A DNA stretch of 64,000 nt, from NCBI GenBank assembly GCA_037126765.1, contig JBBCBC010000026.1:13566418-13630417 (forward strand), in the 5' to 3' direction. The notes beneath the pieces were generated by a model, which was not told the DNA's origin, did not search any database, and saw only the letters and a list, made by a program, of their open reading frames with translations. Of the stretch, positions 43,630 through 54,078 are shown one piece after another (the stretch's first letter is position 1; the number at the start of each line of letters is the position of its first letter). A program made the position numbers and the translations under genes. Source of the DNA: Stenogyne calaminthoides. Taxonomy: Eukaryota > Streptophyta > Magnoliopsida > Lamiales > Lamiaceae.

Positions 43630-43992
43630 ATGTCATCTAACAGTCGCACCACATTGAGAGATGATTACCCGAGGTATGTACGAGAGACTTGTCATGAATG
43701 TGGGCGGACGCCTTTGATATCTTTTTCTGAAACCGATCAAAAACCCGGTAGATTGTTCTACAGATACCCAATCCATGGGTGGTGTGGTTGGTGTTTGCCA
43801 ACACATTGGGGCTTTCAAAGGAATGAGGAGGATGAAGTTTCAAGTATGCCACTAAGATTTGATGCTAGGGTGAGGACTACTACTACATGCAACTCCTACC
43901 ATGTCAATGTTCCTACGCTTTTGGTTGGCAATATGATTACAGCTATTGTGATGCTCTTAATTGGTGTTTGGATCAAGAGTCTATCTATGTGA
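43630..43992 (+). CDS. GRF-type zinc finger protein with C-terminal membrane segment
   Basis: An intact 120-codon frame begins at ATG 43630, in a good context (AAAAAATGTC), and stops at TGA 43990-43992. Residues about 18-50 hold CHECG, then GRLFYRYPIHGWCGW. This matches the GRF zinc finger (C-x2-C ... G-R-x-F-Y ... C), a nucleic-acid-binding module, except that the third ligand position reads tyrosine and CGW supplies a later cysteine. Residues about 93-116 (VPTLLVGNMITAIVMLLIGV) form one hydrophobic segment, so the product may be a tail-anchored membrane protein. Small GRF proteins with this build are common in plant genomes. It lies in the putative MULE, convergent with the transposase gene. 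CTG/CAG sites are intact here. Confidence 0.75.
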   Translation: MSSNSRTTLRDDYPRYVRETCHECGRTPLISFSETDQKPGRLFYRYPIHGWCGWCLPTHWGFQRNEEDEVSSMPLRFDARVRTTTTCNSYHVNVPTLLVGNMITAIVMLLIGVWIKSLSM

Positions 43993-44485
43993 TTAGTCTA
44001 CTTGTATGCAGTAAATGTGTACTGAAATTTTTTCTATAAAATATTAATGCAATATCATTATTTCTCTCTACACAAAAAAAAAATATCTATGAAAAAATAT
44101 CTATGAAAAAATTAGTTATCAGGTATTAACATATTGGTGCAAAAAAATTGTACAAAAAACACAAAAAATGTAAAAAAATATTCCAAGTTTATCTTTTGCT
44201 GACATGAGATATAAACATCTGTAAAACACAAAAAAAATATTCATCTTCAAACCTTTGAACACAAAAAAATAAGTCACAAAATGTCAAACACAAAGTATCA
44301 TCATATATAAATTGGTTTCCCCCATATTACAATGATTTGAGTTAACTGCAAAATATCACTTGTTTTTCATACAAAATGCATCACCCAAGCTAAACTTGCG
44401 ATCAATAAATATTATTTTCCAAGTTTCGCACGACTGATAAAAAACCACAAGTAAATAACAGACCCAAAACATGTAAAAACACCCC
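43993..44485. other. Convergent intergenic spacer
   Basis: The 3' regions of the GRF gene (+) and the transposase gene (-) meet here. It is A-rich, with a doubled AAATATCTATGAAAA at about 44082-44110. No frame. Confidence 0.5.
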
Positions 44486-47127
44486 TTACTGTGAGTCATC
44501 AGTTTCAGCGTTTACGTCCGGTTCGCGTAAACAAGTGACAAAGTCATGGCTTACCCATTGACAACATCTCGTGCACCAGATTTTCTTCCGCTTAGGGTAC
44601 TCGCCGTATGAAGGGATCCTTTTTGAAGGTGGATGTCCTGGAGGACGCTTTAATACTGGAGGTAGTATCTTAACTTGTGGCACATCTGACTCACATTCGA
44701 ACCTCTCCGTCCCTGGGATGGGATGTATATTGAAACTGTAGCATTCCCATTAATTTTTTGTGTAGTAACACTCGTCTACCCGACTGTAAACTGATTTGCA
44801 ATTCCTTTTGATGACTGCAACGACGTGTGCACAAGGGAAGCCCTTAACCTGCCATTGGTGACATGAACACATCTTCTTGGTTAGACTAACCACAACTAAT
44901 GGCTTGGATGATACTAAGAATTCCCCATCCGATGATAACCTGACCTGCCATGATCTAGAAATGTCTAACAGATTAAACCAGAATTCCTCTTTACTAGGGC
45001 ACAACGCACCGGTCCAAGTTTTACAATCTTCCCTCCTTTCAATATACCACCTTGATATTTCTACAATATAAAATAAAAATAACTGTTAATTGTTCAACAC
45101 ATCAATATAAATCATGGATAGTTGATGACAATGAAAAAATATAAGTAATAGTGAATCCATAATATACAGACCTGTGCGAATGCAATCGATCATATATGTT
45201 ATAGGTAGCCCCCTAGCTTCTTTAATCCAAGAGTTGAATGATTGGCGGATTGGATGTCATTTCACGATACCCGAGTTATGTGTGGCGAAGTGGCGATGAC
45301 CTACTTGTCTTAAAGCAAGCTGTGCGAAGCCATTCTTGACTGTCCGGGCAACCAACCTTCTTAAAAGTTCAATTTTCCTATCAAAGATACGGACCGATAT
45401 GGTGTGTATGCGCGTGATTTGAAGTAACCACACATTTTTACACGATCATCATTTGTCCATCCTTTAGCAAACCGCCCCTTAAGGTTAAGGTCATCAAAGT
45501 GGTATAGGCGGAAAAAAATGTCTTGGTTCATCGAATCTGATTGGGAATGAAGACATTAAACTTGTGTTCTGTCGAAATGTAGAATATGGGATTATCGTAT
45601 TTGATATTATCTCGAAGCTTGGTTAAAAACCATGTCCAGTTCTTTGTAGTTTCAGATGATACAACAACAAAAGCCATTTTAAAACAACCCTACGTGTGAA
45701 AATCAAAATTATTGCAAATCAAATAAATGCGTGTGGTCAAACATATATATTGTACGAATATGATCTTTGATAATAATTGACTGCGTCCGCATACTATTAT
45801 CTCCGTCTTTGGCGGTTGCTGATAGTAGAGTACCTTTTGCTCTTCCATTCGTAAAGGTGCCATCAATAAATAACATTGGCCGACACTTCCTAAACCTATC
45901 TATGCACGCTTTGAAAGCTATGAAGACGCTTTCAAAACAATTTGTTTTGTCTTTCTTTACCAAAGAAACAACACTACCTAGAAAACACTCGAAAAGCAAA
46001 ACAAAAACAATATGTCATCAAGAGAGTCATATGAACAAAAAAAATGTATATAATGCAGAAATTTATAGCATATAATTGAAAAGCCAATACTCAGTTTGAT
46101 GCAAAAACATATTTTTGCATCATACACATAAACAATTTCACAAATGTGTAAGTTTAAATATTTTTTTAAAAATACCTGGATTTGTCCTTTCGATAGCAGT
46201 GCAATACCATCGCAACTGATCATATGACTCTTCATAACTGCCAAATATTTGGTCTATACCATAATTAAGAAACAAGCTTTTCATAATAGCCCTAGCACTG
46301 ATCGTTGGGTTTAATCTAACATCCTGCAATACTAAATCACCCATAATCCTAGTTCACATGCGGCTAGTCGCATCATTAACCAAATTACCAACACATTTGC
46401 GAATTAGATTATATTTTGACACCTCAAAATATGCTGCGACGTTTTGTTGCTTAGCTTTTATATACCAATCACAATCACACGTATCAGACTCTGAACAAAC
46501 AACTGAAATGTATCTAGGTGTGTTCCTAGTATATTTGAAATTGAAGCCCATTTGTGTGGAGTACTTGATGAGCTCAACTCTAAATTCAACTGCACCACCA
46601 ATAAATTCAAGGCCAACACCCAAATCCATAATATCTGACCAACTATCAGACAGTAGGGGTTTACGCTTAAGAGTAGGACAAATGTCGTAACTAGGGAAAC
46701 TACGTTTACCACCAAACTCTGCTTGTTGACCCTGTCAATTTTTTTCTTAACATGTTTAAAGGGTATCTTAGATTGTTGGGCACTACGTTTACCACCATTG
46801 ATGGTTTCATCATTGTCCTCCACATCAACATCATCACAAATACCATGATTATGCCTACTGTGCATATTGGGAGATTTATCAACCACTATTTTTAATTTGC
46901 ATAGACACTATTTCTTTATATGTAAGCTGGCAGAGTTAAATCAAATTCATGAAATCATTCTCAGAATCCAGGAAACAATTGGTAACAGTACCAACTGAAA
47001 ATCGACATTCAAGATTACAAAGATTTAAACCAGACCACTTACCAACAACCTGGGAAGCAAAATGTAATCTATATTGAAAAATGCACTCTCCCATGTGCTC
47101 AACGTTGAGTATGATATCCATAGACAT
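44486..47127 (-). CDS. MuDR-type (MULE) transposase, four exons, a few frameshifts
   Basis: Minus-strand exons: about 47127-46176, 45977-45795, 45690-45172 and 45060-44486. The three introns all read GT...AG (46175-45978, 45794-45691, 45171-45061). The N-terminus starts MSMDIILNVEHMGECIF and continues through an acidic region. Then comes the MuDR DNA-binding-type domain with CSESDTCDCDWYIKA (about 46480). The MULE catalytic domain starts MLFIDGTFTNGRAKG (near 45870) and continues MAFVVVSSETTKNWTWFL in exon 3. Exon 4 carries the SWIM zinc finger CSCHQWQVKGFPCAH and a C-terminal zinc knuckle CTRCCQWVSHDFVTC. Such proteins cut and paste Mutator-like elements in the nucleus. One or two frameshifts near 46690 and 46900 break exon 1. 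Confidence 0.8.
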
Positions 47128-47573
47128 TGATTAGTACCAAAGAGCCATATTAAAAAATGTAAGAATCTGGATTTTAAAAACGATTAGTGCTCAAAGCTAT
47201 ATCTAAAGCAAACCCACCCAAAAAAAGTTTAAAAACCAACTAGGTTGCTTGAAATCAAACCCCAGATTGTGAAAAAATCTCTGTCGATTCACATCGGTCG
47301 ATTTTTTTTTTAAACAAAAATGATTTCTCTCTAAAAACCCATCCTTGAAATTATCCCCAAAAAAGAAGGCTTCTTTGTGATATGAAGTGAAAATTTAGAA
47401 TTTGAATTCACATAAGGAAATTGGGGATTGTACTATACCTGCTCTACCTCTGATGGGACGTCTGCCTCCGCCGTCTCGTCTGATGAAATTGTGCAGCGGT
47501 AGCTTTGAAACCCAAGTTTAAACCGAAAATTAGTTTGTTTATAGGGTTGGGGGTACTAAGGAAATTTCAAGGC
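47128..47573 (-). other. 5' region of the transposase gene
   Basis: No frame. It is the likely promoter and leader of the minus-strand transposase. Confidence 0.4.
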
Positions 47574-47659
47574 TCACTTTGTACCTATGAGTAATATAGG
47601 ATTTGGAGTGCACTTTTGAGTAATAAAATTAAAACTTTGTACCTAAGAGTAATTTTCCC
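47574..47659 (-). repeat. Right terminal repeat region of the putative MULE
   Basis: CACTTTGTACCTATGAGTAAT (47574 on) and ACTTTGTACCTAAGAGTAAT (47634-47653) are two related copies. The second is the inverted partner of 22560-22579 and ends in TTTTCCC at 47659, followed by a T-run. Confidence 0.5.
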
Positions 47660-48650
47660 TTTTTTTTTTTTGCGGGTTAAGTAATTTACATCTAATGATT
47701 TGGTGAAATAATTATTTATTATATATCAACCTTATAGTAGCTCATGTTGATTTATTTATTTACTCGTAAAAATCACGGGTAATACTAACTAAAATTGCAT
47801 ATCTATTTTATTTAAGGTATACTTATATGGTTTTCTTGATATCTATATTTCATACAAGGTGCTTAATTTATGAGTTGCTTTGAGGATTTTTAGTTTTTAG
47901 GTTCTTATTTTTATGTCTAATGATTAGGTGAGATATTCTTCATTACATCCAACCTTAGAGTTCATGTTGATTTATTTGATTGTTGCACAATTTGTGTTGG
48001 TTTAATTGTTTCTTTGGCAAGTGAGGTACTCTTCATTGTACAATAAAAACTTCCCATAGAAATACTCTATATATGAATAACCTCTCTATAGTAATAAAAA
48101 ATCATGGTCCAGATCGGGACGAGTTATATTTAGGAATAAACTCTACATTCTAATAAGTCATATACTCTTGGTCTCGTCTTACGGGTTTATGTCTCTATAT
48201 AGGAATAAATGACATTATTTGCAAAAAAATATCTTTCTTTTGCATAAGTTTAAGATAGCATTCATTTTATTTAAAATTGATTGAGAATCTTGATTTTATT
48301 TATATCCTTCAACTTGTATTTATGTGATTGCTACACAATTTTTGTTGGTTTAATGGTTTCTTTTGCATTTTCTTACTAAATCATCATTTTTATTTAAGAT
48401 GCTTTAATTAAAATTTTTAATTAATTTTTGTTGTTGCTTTGATGATATTTCTTTTGCAGGTTCTTATTTTACATCAAATGGTATGGTGAGATAATTATTC
48501 ACCATGTATCAGTTCATGTTAATTAAATTGATTGCTATTATTTTACATCAAACGGTTTGGTGAGATAATTTTTTACCGTATATAAATATTATACTTCATG
48601 TTGATTAAATTGATTGCTACACAATATGTGTTGATTTAATTATTTCTTGA
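47660..48650. repeat. Degenerate repeats of unknown element
   Basis: A motif close to TTTTACATCTAATGATTTGG then TGAGATAATTATTCA...TTCATGTTGATTTA occurs near 47686, 47910, 48466 and 48537, often followed by TTGATTGCTACACAAT and a T-rich stretch. No coding frame. Confidence 0.5.
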
Positions 48651-48658
48651 CAAAAACT

Positions 48659-48879
48659 TGTGTGAACCCGAGTTCTCTGTAAACTTGATATTTTAGTATC
48701 ACTGTTATGTATAATAACTATCACTATTATGCAAAAAAACTATCACTGTCATGCACAAAAAAGATCAATGTTTACAAAATGCTTTATGTTTTTAAATGAT
48801 GAAAGTTTTGTGCGTAAAAATGATAATTTTTATACATAACAGTGATAGAGTTCATGTATAAACTTGGTTCACGGGAGTG
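48659..48879. mobile_element. Foldback element, about 220 bp
   Basis: TATCACTGTTATGTATA (48697-48713) is perfectly complementary to 48831-48847. The outer parts (TGTGAACCCGAGTT on the left, AACTTGGTTCACGGGAG on the right) also pair with gaps. The loop holds two ACTATCACT.T.ATGCA units. It is a MITE-like inverted repeat, superfamily unknown. Confidence 0.6.
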
Positions 48880-49739
48880 TTACTCTTATTTCTTTTGCAT
48901 GTAATACTTACTAAAATTGTAGATCTATTTTACATAATGTATACCTTTTGATTTTCTTGACATATGTATTCTATTCAAGATTCTTAATTTTTGTATTACA
49001 GACAAATATTATATTTGATGAATAATGTCAAAGACTGTATTAAATCACATAAAGATTATCAAAGGCAGCGTGCTCGGATTTGATTAAAACTTCTCGGATA
49101 GGGCTAAAATTGAATATCCAGCTGATTCGGCCACTGATTTACCCCGATGTGAGCCAGGCGCTCCCCTTGTCGGTGGGCTAGGTGCCTCGGCTGGCGAGAA
49201 GAGTGTGGGAGAGTTACCTCAACTGTTTGGTCGAATGTTATTGGCGGGCCGAAAGAATGTTAGTACGAGATGCCCAAATTGTTGAAAGGCGGTGTGGGCG
49301 AAAGGTTGACAATGCAGTGGAGAGATCGCGGCTCTTGAAAAGTTGGAGATGCCCCTAGAGAAAGGTTGGCGAGATAAGCGGTGAGATGCCCCTTGTTGAA
49401 AGGTTAAAGCGTGGTGGGCGAGGCGACCCAATTATTGAGGATCTCGGCCCGATCGGGGAAGGTGTTGTGTAGTTCCTTCTTGAGATTTCAGAGACCATTT
49501 ATGTTCCCTTATCTTTTCTTTGTATTGTACTAAGTTTGGCTGTAAGCCTCGACTATTATTTGGCCCTTGGTGGCGCTTTATATTCCACTCGTACTTTGTT
49601 TTATTCATATGGACAACTTTGTGCTTTATCTTCATTATTTGCATATTTATGTGTTTGTCACCTATTCAATTGATACAAATTGACAATTTTTTTGTCTTAT
49701 TGTTATGCAACTTTAACGCTGTTGTGCACTAAAATATCG
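48880..49739. other. Unassigned; GC-richer block at 49060-49460
   Basis: 49060-49460 is GC-richer, with three GATGCCC...GTTGAAAGG-like repeats and no credible long frame. The remainder is AT-rich. It may belong to the 5' side of an LTR or to another retroelement. Confidence 0.3.
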
Positions 49740-50146
49740 GATTAGGAAATGTAAATGTGGCTTACGATCTTAGTGACACAAACAAGTAATTAAGTGATTT
49801 GAGTTGTATTCATTAAATATGATTGAAAGTGGGTGGATTTTGTTATCTTAAGTGTGGGAGAGAAATTGGCAAGCGGTTTGATATAGTATTGAATTCTCTA
49901 GTCATTTGGGCCATAAATGAACCCTATTTATAGTGTTGGGGAGAGTGGAGCTCACTCTCCCGGATGCAAGTACAAAGAGCCAAAAGTAATTATGCTACAC
50001 ATTAAATGCTATAAGGCCCGATGTGATTACATACGGAGATCGCGGAGGTCGATTCGATGTAAAGTACCTCGCGCCCCCATTCACACCTCGGCCACCGGAG
50101 TAATTCCCCAAGTTTTCAGGGAATTAACCCTTTTAGTACCCTAACA
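49740..50146 (-). repeat. 3' LTR of gypsy element F (approximate)
   Basis: On the minus strand TGTTAGGGTACTAAAAGG begins at 50146. A TATA box lies at 49930-49921 and the sequence runs to about 49740. Its place after the pol and 3' region of element F fits a 3' LTR. The end near 49740 is a guess. Confidence 0.45.
49921..49930 (-). promoter_or_regulatory. TATA box in the LTR of element F
   Basis: Minus-strand TATAAATAGG preceded by CCCAACAC. Confidence 0.5.
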
Positions 50147-51239
50147 AACCGTCTTGCATCGTCCTTCGCCGGATTTTCTCTAACTCAATCCCATTTTAGG
50201 AATGATCATCTGCACTAACTCTCTGACACACGTCTTATCGTAGTTAATGCATCGATCTCGGGTGAGTGCAAGGTTAACGAGCTCGCAGTTCGTCCAATTC
50301 TAACTAAAGATTATCGACCATCAGTGTAGTTGACGTTTCGCTTGGTCATAGATTTGTTTCTTGAGGCCCGAAGTGTCGTGTACGGGGCCCATTTCATGCC
50401 GAGATGCACACAACAAATGCTTTATCGTTTTGCAATTGGCTAATCGTCTTATTTATACACGACTTCGTTGTCTTACTTTTTTCCGCAACTTTCATGCCTT
50501 TGAATGCTTTGAATGGAATATTGTGAATATTTTACGTTTATGAACTATCTATTTAGGTACTCTAGCCTATCGACTTCCTTGGAAGGTCGACGACCAGCCC
50601 CTTAATTCATGACATAAAATGTTCTAATCGTCTTATTTTTATGTGATTTTTGCCTTAAAATTTTTGTTCTTATTTTAAAGGCGACTTGATGCTTAACATT
50701 TTAAATGTGATTTTTTTACTTTATGAACTATATTTTGGGTACTCATCCTATCTTATTTTAAAAATTCATGATGCAAAAAATGTTCTAACGCTTTATTTTT
50801 AAATGATTTTTTGCCTTAAATTTTTGTCGCCTTATTTTATTTTTATCGTTTAATGAACTATATATTTTACGTTTATGAACTATATCTTTAGGTACTCTGG
50901 CCTATCGACTTCCTTGGAAGGTCGACGACCTGCCCCTTAGTTCATGACATAAAATGTTCTAATCGTCTTATTTTATGGCGATTTTTGCCTTAGCATTCTT
51001 GGGTCGTCTTATTTTGGCGCGACTTGATGCCATAGCATTTTGCGTTTAGAAAACATAAAAATTGATCTCGTAAGAGGTCAGCAGACCTGCCCCTAATTTC
51101 TGACCGCTAAAATATATGTGCATCATCTAAAACGGCTTAATTTTGGGAAACTCGTAATAAGATGAAAATGACAACTTATATTATAAAAGGCAATGTAGTT
51201 TGATTACATGGAAAGCTCGACTACATATTTGAAATATAA
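50147..51239 (-). other. 3' untranslated region of element F
   Basis: About 1.1 kb of non-coding DNA between integrase and LTR, as usual in Tat elements. It contains the repeat array at 50531-51030. Confidence 0.5.
50531..51030. repeat. Three imperfect tandem repeats in the 3' region of F
   Basis: Units start near 50531, 50723 and 50874 with TATGAACTATA.. and contain CCTATCGACTTCCTTGGAAG and CATGACATAAAATGTTCTAA in the first and third. The middle unit lacks the GGAAGGTCGACGACC part. Confidence 0.75.
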
Positions 51240-51658
51240 AACTTCTCTTACGGATAAAACTTTTTGAGGTAGGTGGCATTCCATGGGTATTGGGCCGGGG
51301 TCCCATCAACGTCTTCAAACTCGTAAGCTCATTTGGCAAGACTTTGGCGATTTTAAATGGTCCCTCCCAAGTTTGCCCAAAAGGGCCCTTGTGAATCCCC
51401 ATAACTTTCTTCAAAATGAGGTTGCCTTTTTTTTAGCTGGCGAGCTCGCACCTTTAAATTGTAGTACTTTTCAGACTTTTGCTTGTAGGCTGCATTTCGA
51501 ATGTTGGAGCCGATTTTCTTTTTCTTCAGATGGTAGTTTGAGCTCAATTACTTGAGCTCGATCATTATCTTCATTGACGTCCTGTGATGTTCAATATATG
51601 GGAAGTTCATACGCACGGATCACTACTTGAGATCCGACGCAAGTCTGAATGGAGTTTA
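51240..51658 (-). pseudogene. Integrase C-terminal domain of element F
   Basis: The minus frame 51547-51353 carries KYYNLKVRARQLKK. After a frameshift 51414-51240 carries KGPFGQTWEGPFKIAKVLPN, the conserved end domain of gypsy integrases. Confidence 0.75.
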
Positions 51659-52039
51659 TTAGTTAAATTTACTGCGTGGTCTGTATGACCAAAGTATTTT
51701 CGACAACTTGCTAGCCCATGTCCCCTTCGACCCCTCGATCCTAGTCTTCAGAGTGTGTTTGATTATTTTGTTGACGGCCTCAACTTGGCCGTTGGATTGT
51801 GGATGGTAGGGAGTGGAGAATAGCTTAGTGATGTTCCACTTGTTGATAAAAGTATCTATTTCTAATCCATCGAACTGCTTCCCATTGTGGGATCTGATTT
51901 GCAGGAAGGCGAACACATATGATATTTTTCCAAATAAACCGGATGATGGCCGCTTGATCTGTGCTTCCGCTTCGGCACATTTTGTGAAATAGTTCACAGC
52001 CACTACATTGAATCTTATGGTGCCCGGGGCTATGGGCAA
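51659..52039 (-). pseudogene. Integrase core of element F, two catalytic Asp replaced
   Basis: The 126-codon minus frame starts MPIAPGTIRFNVVAVNYFTK and contains HNGKQFDGLEIDTFINKW and STPYHPQSNGQVEAVNK. In gypsy integrases the first and second catalytic residues are aspartates in (D)YFTK and (D)NGKQF. Here they read Asn (codon at 51992-51994) and His (51897-51899), while the Glu in GQVEAVNK is kept. The protein could not insert DNA as written. The frame is otherwise long and clean, so the changes are either real or isolated sequence errors. Confidence 0.85.
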
Positions 52040-52060
52040 AGGACCAACTAGGTTGATCCC

Positions 52061-52288
52061 CTATTTGGCAAAGTGCCACGGGATGTAGATCGAGATGAGT
52101 TCATCTGGAGCGAGTTTGATTGTTGGGGCGTAGGTTTGGCATCTCATGCATGCCTTTGCATATTCTAGTGCATCCTTCTTGAGAGTAAGCCAGAAATAGC
52201 CTTGACGGGTTGCCCTCCTGTGTGATTTCCACAAATTCCTTAGTGAATGTCCTTTATGATCTCTTTGCCCACCTCCAGGGTCACACAC
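52061..52288 (-). pseudogene. Integrase zinc-binding (H2C2) region of element F
   Basis: ATRQGYFWLTLKKDALEYAK followed by ACMRCQTYAP gives the Cys-x2-Cys half of the zinc site. The His half (HSLRNLWKSH) lies before it. It is separated from the core frame by a single stop/frameshift. Confidence 0.8.
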
Positions 52289-52359
52289 TTCAATAATGGT
52301 AGGGCAAAGCCTCGCTTATATAATTGCTCGTTGATTATCACGTACCTAGCGGCTCGCAT

Positions 52360-52950
52360 CTAGAGCCTACGAGCCTTCACTCTGTCTTCTGGCAGCTCAC
52401 CGGTTTTGATGTATTTGACTATTGGAGTCATCCAGGTATCCACTTCTGGATTGAGGTTAGCGATCGTGACTTGGCTTCCTAAAGGAGCGAGGAGTTTGAT
52501 GATGGTGATGTCCGACATGTCGGCCACACCTTCTAATGTTGCTAGCTGAGCCAGCGCGCCGGCTTGAGTGTTCTTCTTCCTCGGCATTTGGCTGACAAAC
52601 CTGCTCAAAATTCTTCATTAAGCTTATCGTTATTTTGTGATAGGCGATTATCTGCTCACTTCGGGCCTCATATTCGCCCGACACTTGAAAAGCAACTAAT
52701 TGAGAGTTGCATAAAATTTGAAGTCGTTGAACACATATGGCCATAGCCATCTCTAGGCCATTTATCAATGCCTCGTACTCGGCCTCGTTGTTGGTAGCCT
52801 GAAAGGTGAAATGTATTGATGTTTTGAATGACTTTCCTTCTGTACTAATCAATACCACTCTTGCCCCGGTTCGCTCATTGGTGAACGAGGCGTCGACATA
52901 GAGTTCCCAAGGAACTCACTCCGTCTTAATTTGATCCGAAGGGAAAGTCA
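52360..52950 (-). pseudogene. Second (archaeal-like) RNase H of element F
   Basis: The minus frame 52858-52457 starts MVLISTEGKSFKTSIHFTFQ and contains NNEAEYEALINGLEMA, the signature of the extra RNase H domain of Tat elements, where the Glu is a metal ligand. A second frame (52608-52360) carries the linker with LATLEGVADMSDI. One frameshift lies near 52600. Confidence 0.8.
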
Positions 52951-52951
52951 G

Positions 52952-53476
52952 CTACACTATGAAATCTGCTAGAGCCTGCACCTTAATCGCCGCCCATGGA
53001 GCATAAGTCACCTCAAACTGGCCGATTTCAATTGACCACTTCAGGCACCTCCCGGCCGTGTCGGGTTGATGTAGAATTCGGCGTACTGGCAGCGAGTTCA
53101 GGACTTTGACGTGGTGATCAAAGAAATAGGGGCGAAGTTTTCTGACACTCATTACCAAAGCGTACGCGAGCTTTTCCAATGGAGGATACCGCAACTCGGC
53201 GTTGTTCATCGACTGGCTCACTAAGTATATCGGCAAGTGTGTTTGCCCCTCTGCTCTAACCAATACCGCGCTCAAAGACGCTTCTGAAGCTGCCAAGTAC
53301 AAATAGAGCTTCTCGCCCAGGACGGGCTTTTCCATTATCTGAGTGTTTGATAAATACTCCTTGATGCCTTGAAAGGCGAGTTGGCTTTGTGTCATCCATT
53401 TGAACTTTCCTCTTTTGATGACCTCAAAAAAAGACTTGCCTTTGTCCCCCATGCGCGAGATAAACCTATTAAGCAT
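52952..53476 (-). CDS. RT thumb and first RNase H of element F (partial pol)
   Basis: The longest clean frame of element F is 174 codons. It starts MLNRFISRMGDKGKSFFEVI and continues with FKWMTQSQLAFQGIKEYL, LYLYLAASEASLSAVLVRAE and RYPPLEKLAYALVMSVRKLR. It ends KWSIEIGQFEVTYAPW...KVQALADFIV. This is the RT C-terminus plus RNase H1-type domain of Ty3-gypsy polyproteins. It has no start of its own in life; the ATG is internal to pol. Confidence 0.85.
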   Translation of the reverse strand: MLNRFISRMGDKGKSFFEVIKRGKFKWMTQSQLAFQGIKEYLSNTQIMEKPVLGEKLYLYLAASEASLSAVLVRAEGQTHLPIYLVSQSMNNAELRYPPLEKLAYALVMSVRKLRPYFFDHHVKVLNSLPVRRILHQPDTAGRCLKWSIEIGQFEVTYAPWAAIKVQALADFIV

Positions 53477-54078
53477 CGCTAAATGTCACATCACCGTTGT
53501 ACCTCTTTGATATTCTGAGGAGCAATCATGTCCAAAACGTATTTAATCTTTGTCGGGTTGGCTTCGAACCCGCGCTGACTCACCATGTGCCCCAAGAATT
53601 TTCTCGACTCAACTCTAAAATTGCATTTTTTTCAGATTGAGCCTCATGTTGTACTTTCGCAGTATGTCGAAAGTCTGTGTGAGGTGCATATGATGGTCTT
53701 CTTTCTTCTCGCTCTTGACCACCAAGTCGCCTATATAGACTTCCATGGTCTTCCCAATCGACCCTTAAACATGTGATTCTGAGCCTTTGGTAAATCCCGG
53801 CCGTTCTTAAGACCAAAAGGCATCCACTTCAACAATACACATTCTTTTTAAAGTAAGAAAAGAAGTATGGTTTTGATCATCCTCGTACATAGCGATCGAT
53901 GATATCATGAAAAGCATCCATAAAGGACATCATCTAAATGTCTGCGGTACTATCAATCAAATGATCAATGTGGGGCATGGGAAAGTATTCTTTTGGGCAA
54001 GCCTCATTCAAATCTGTAAAATCGATGCAAAGTCTCCACGAGTTGTTAGCTTTTTTGACCAAAACCGCATTTGTAAGT
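53477..54078 (-). pseudogene. Reverse transcriptase of element F, truncated by D
   Basis: From 54078 downward the minus strand reads NAVLVKKANNSWRLCIDFT, the first RT blocks, then FMDAFH near 53930. The catalytic box lies near 53738-53725 and reads Y-I-G-D where Y-I-D-D is expected (codon 53728-53730). Then come DILRKYN-like and GHMVSQRGFEANPTK near 53560-53600. Several frameshifts occur. The 5' end of the domain is cut by the LTR of element D. Confidence 0.8.

Larger units (their letters stand above)
22546..47659. mobile_element. Putative large Mutator-like element with Ulp1-like, GRF and transposase genes
   Basis: ATTACTCTTAGATACAAAGT at 22560-22579 is the inverted complement of ACTTTGTACCTAAGAGTAAT at 47634-47653 with one mismatch. 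GGGA-type outer ends lie at 22546 and 47659. Between them are a decayed Ulp1-family gene, a GRF zinc-finger gene and a MuDR transposase gene. The 15-kb SIRE element A inserted later, so the original element was about 10 kb. ULP-like genes carried by MULEs are known (Arabidopsis Kaonashi type, melon CUMULE). No clear 9-bp target duplication is seen, so the outer limits are inferred. Confidence 0.45.
49740..54078 (-). mobile_element. Ty3-gypsy element F, Tat lineage, 3' half
   Basis: Minus-strand order RT, RNase H, second RNase H, integrase, long 3' region, LTR. RT before integrase defines Ty3-gypsy, and the second RNase H-like domain after the first is the mark of the Tat group (Ogre/Retand-like). 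The 5' half (gag, protease, start of RT) is cut off at 54079 by element D and would lie beyond the window. Confidence 0.85.

Noticed and set aside
46458..46690. Second part of the minus frame 46886-46458 as coding
   Set aside because: Beyond about 46690 the MuDR domain is read in another frame (46629-46354); only the first part belongs to the transposase.
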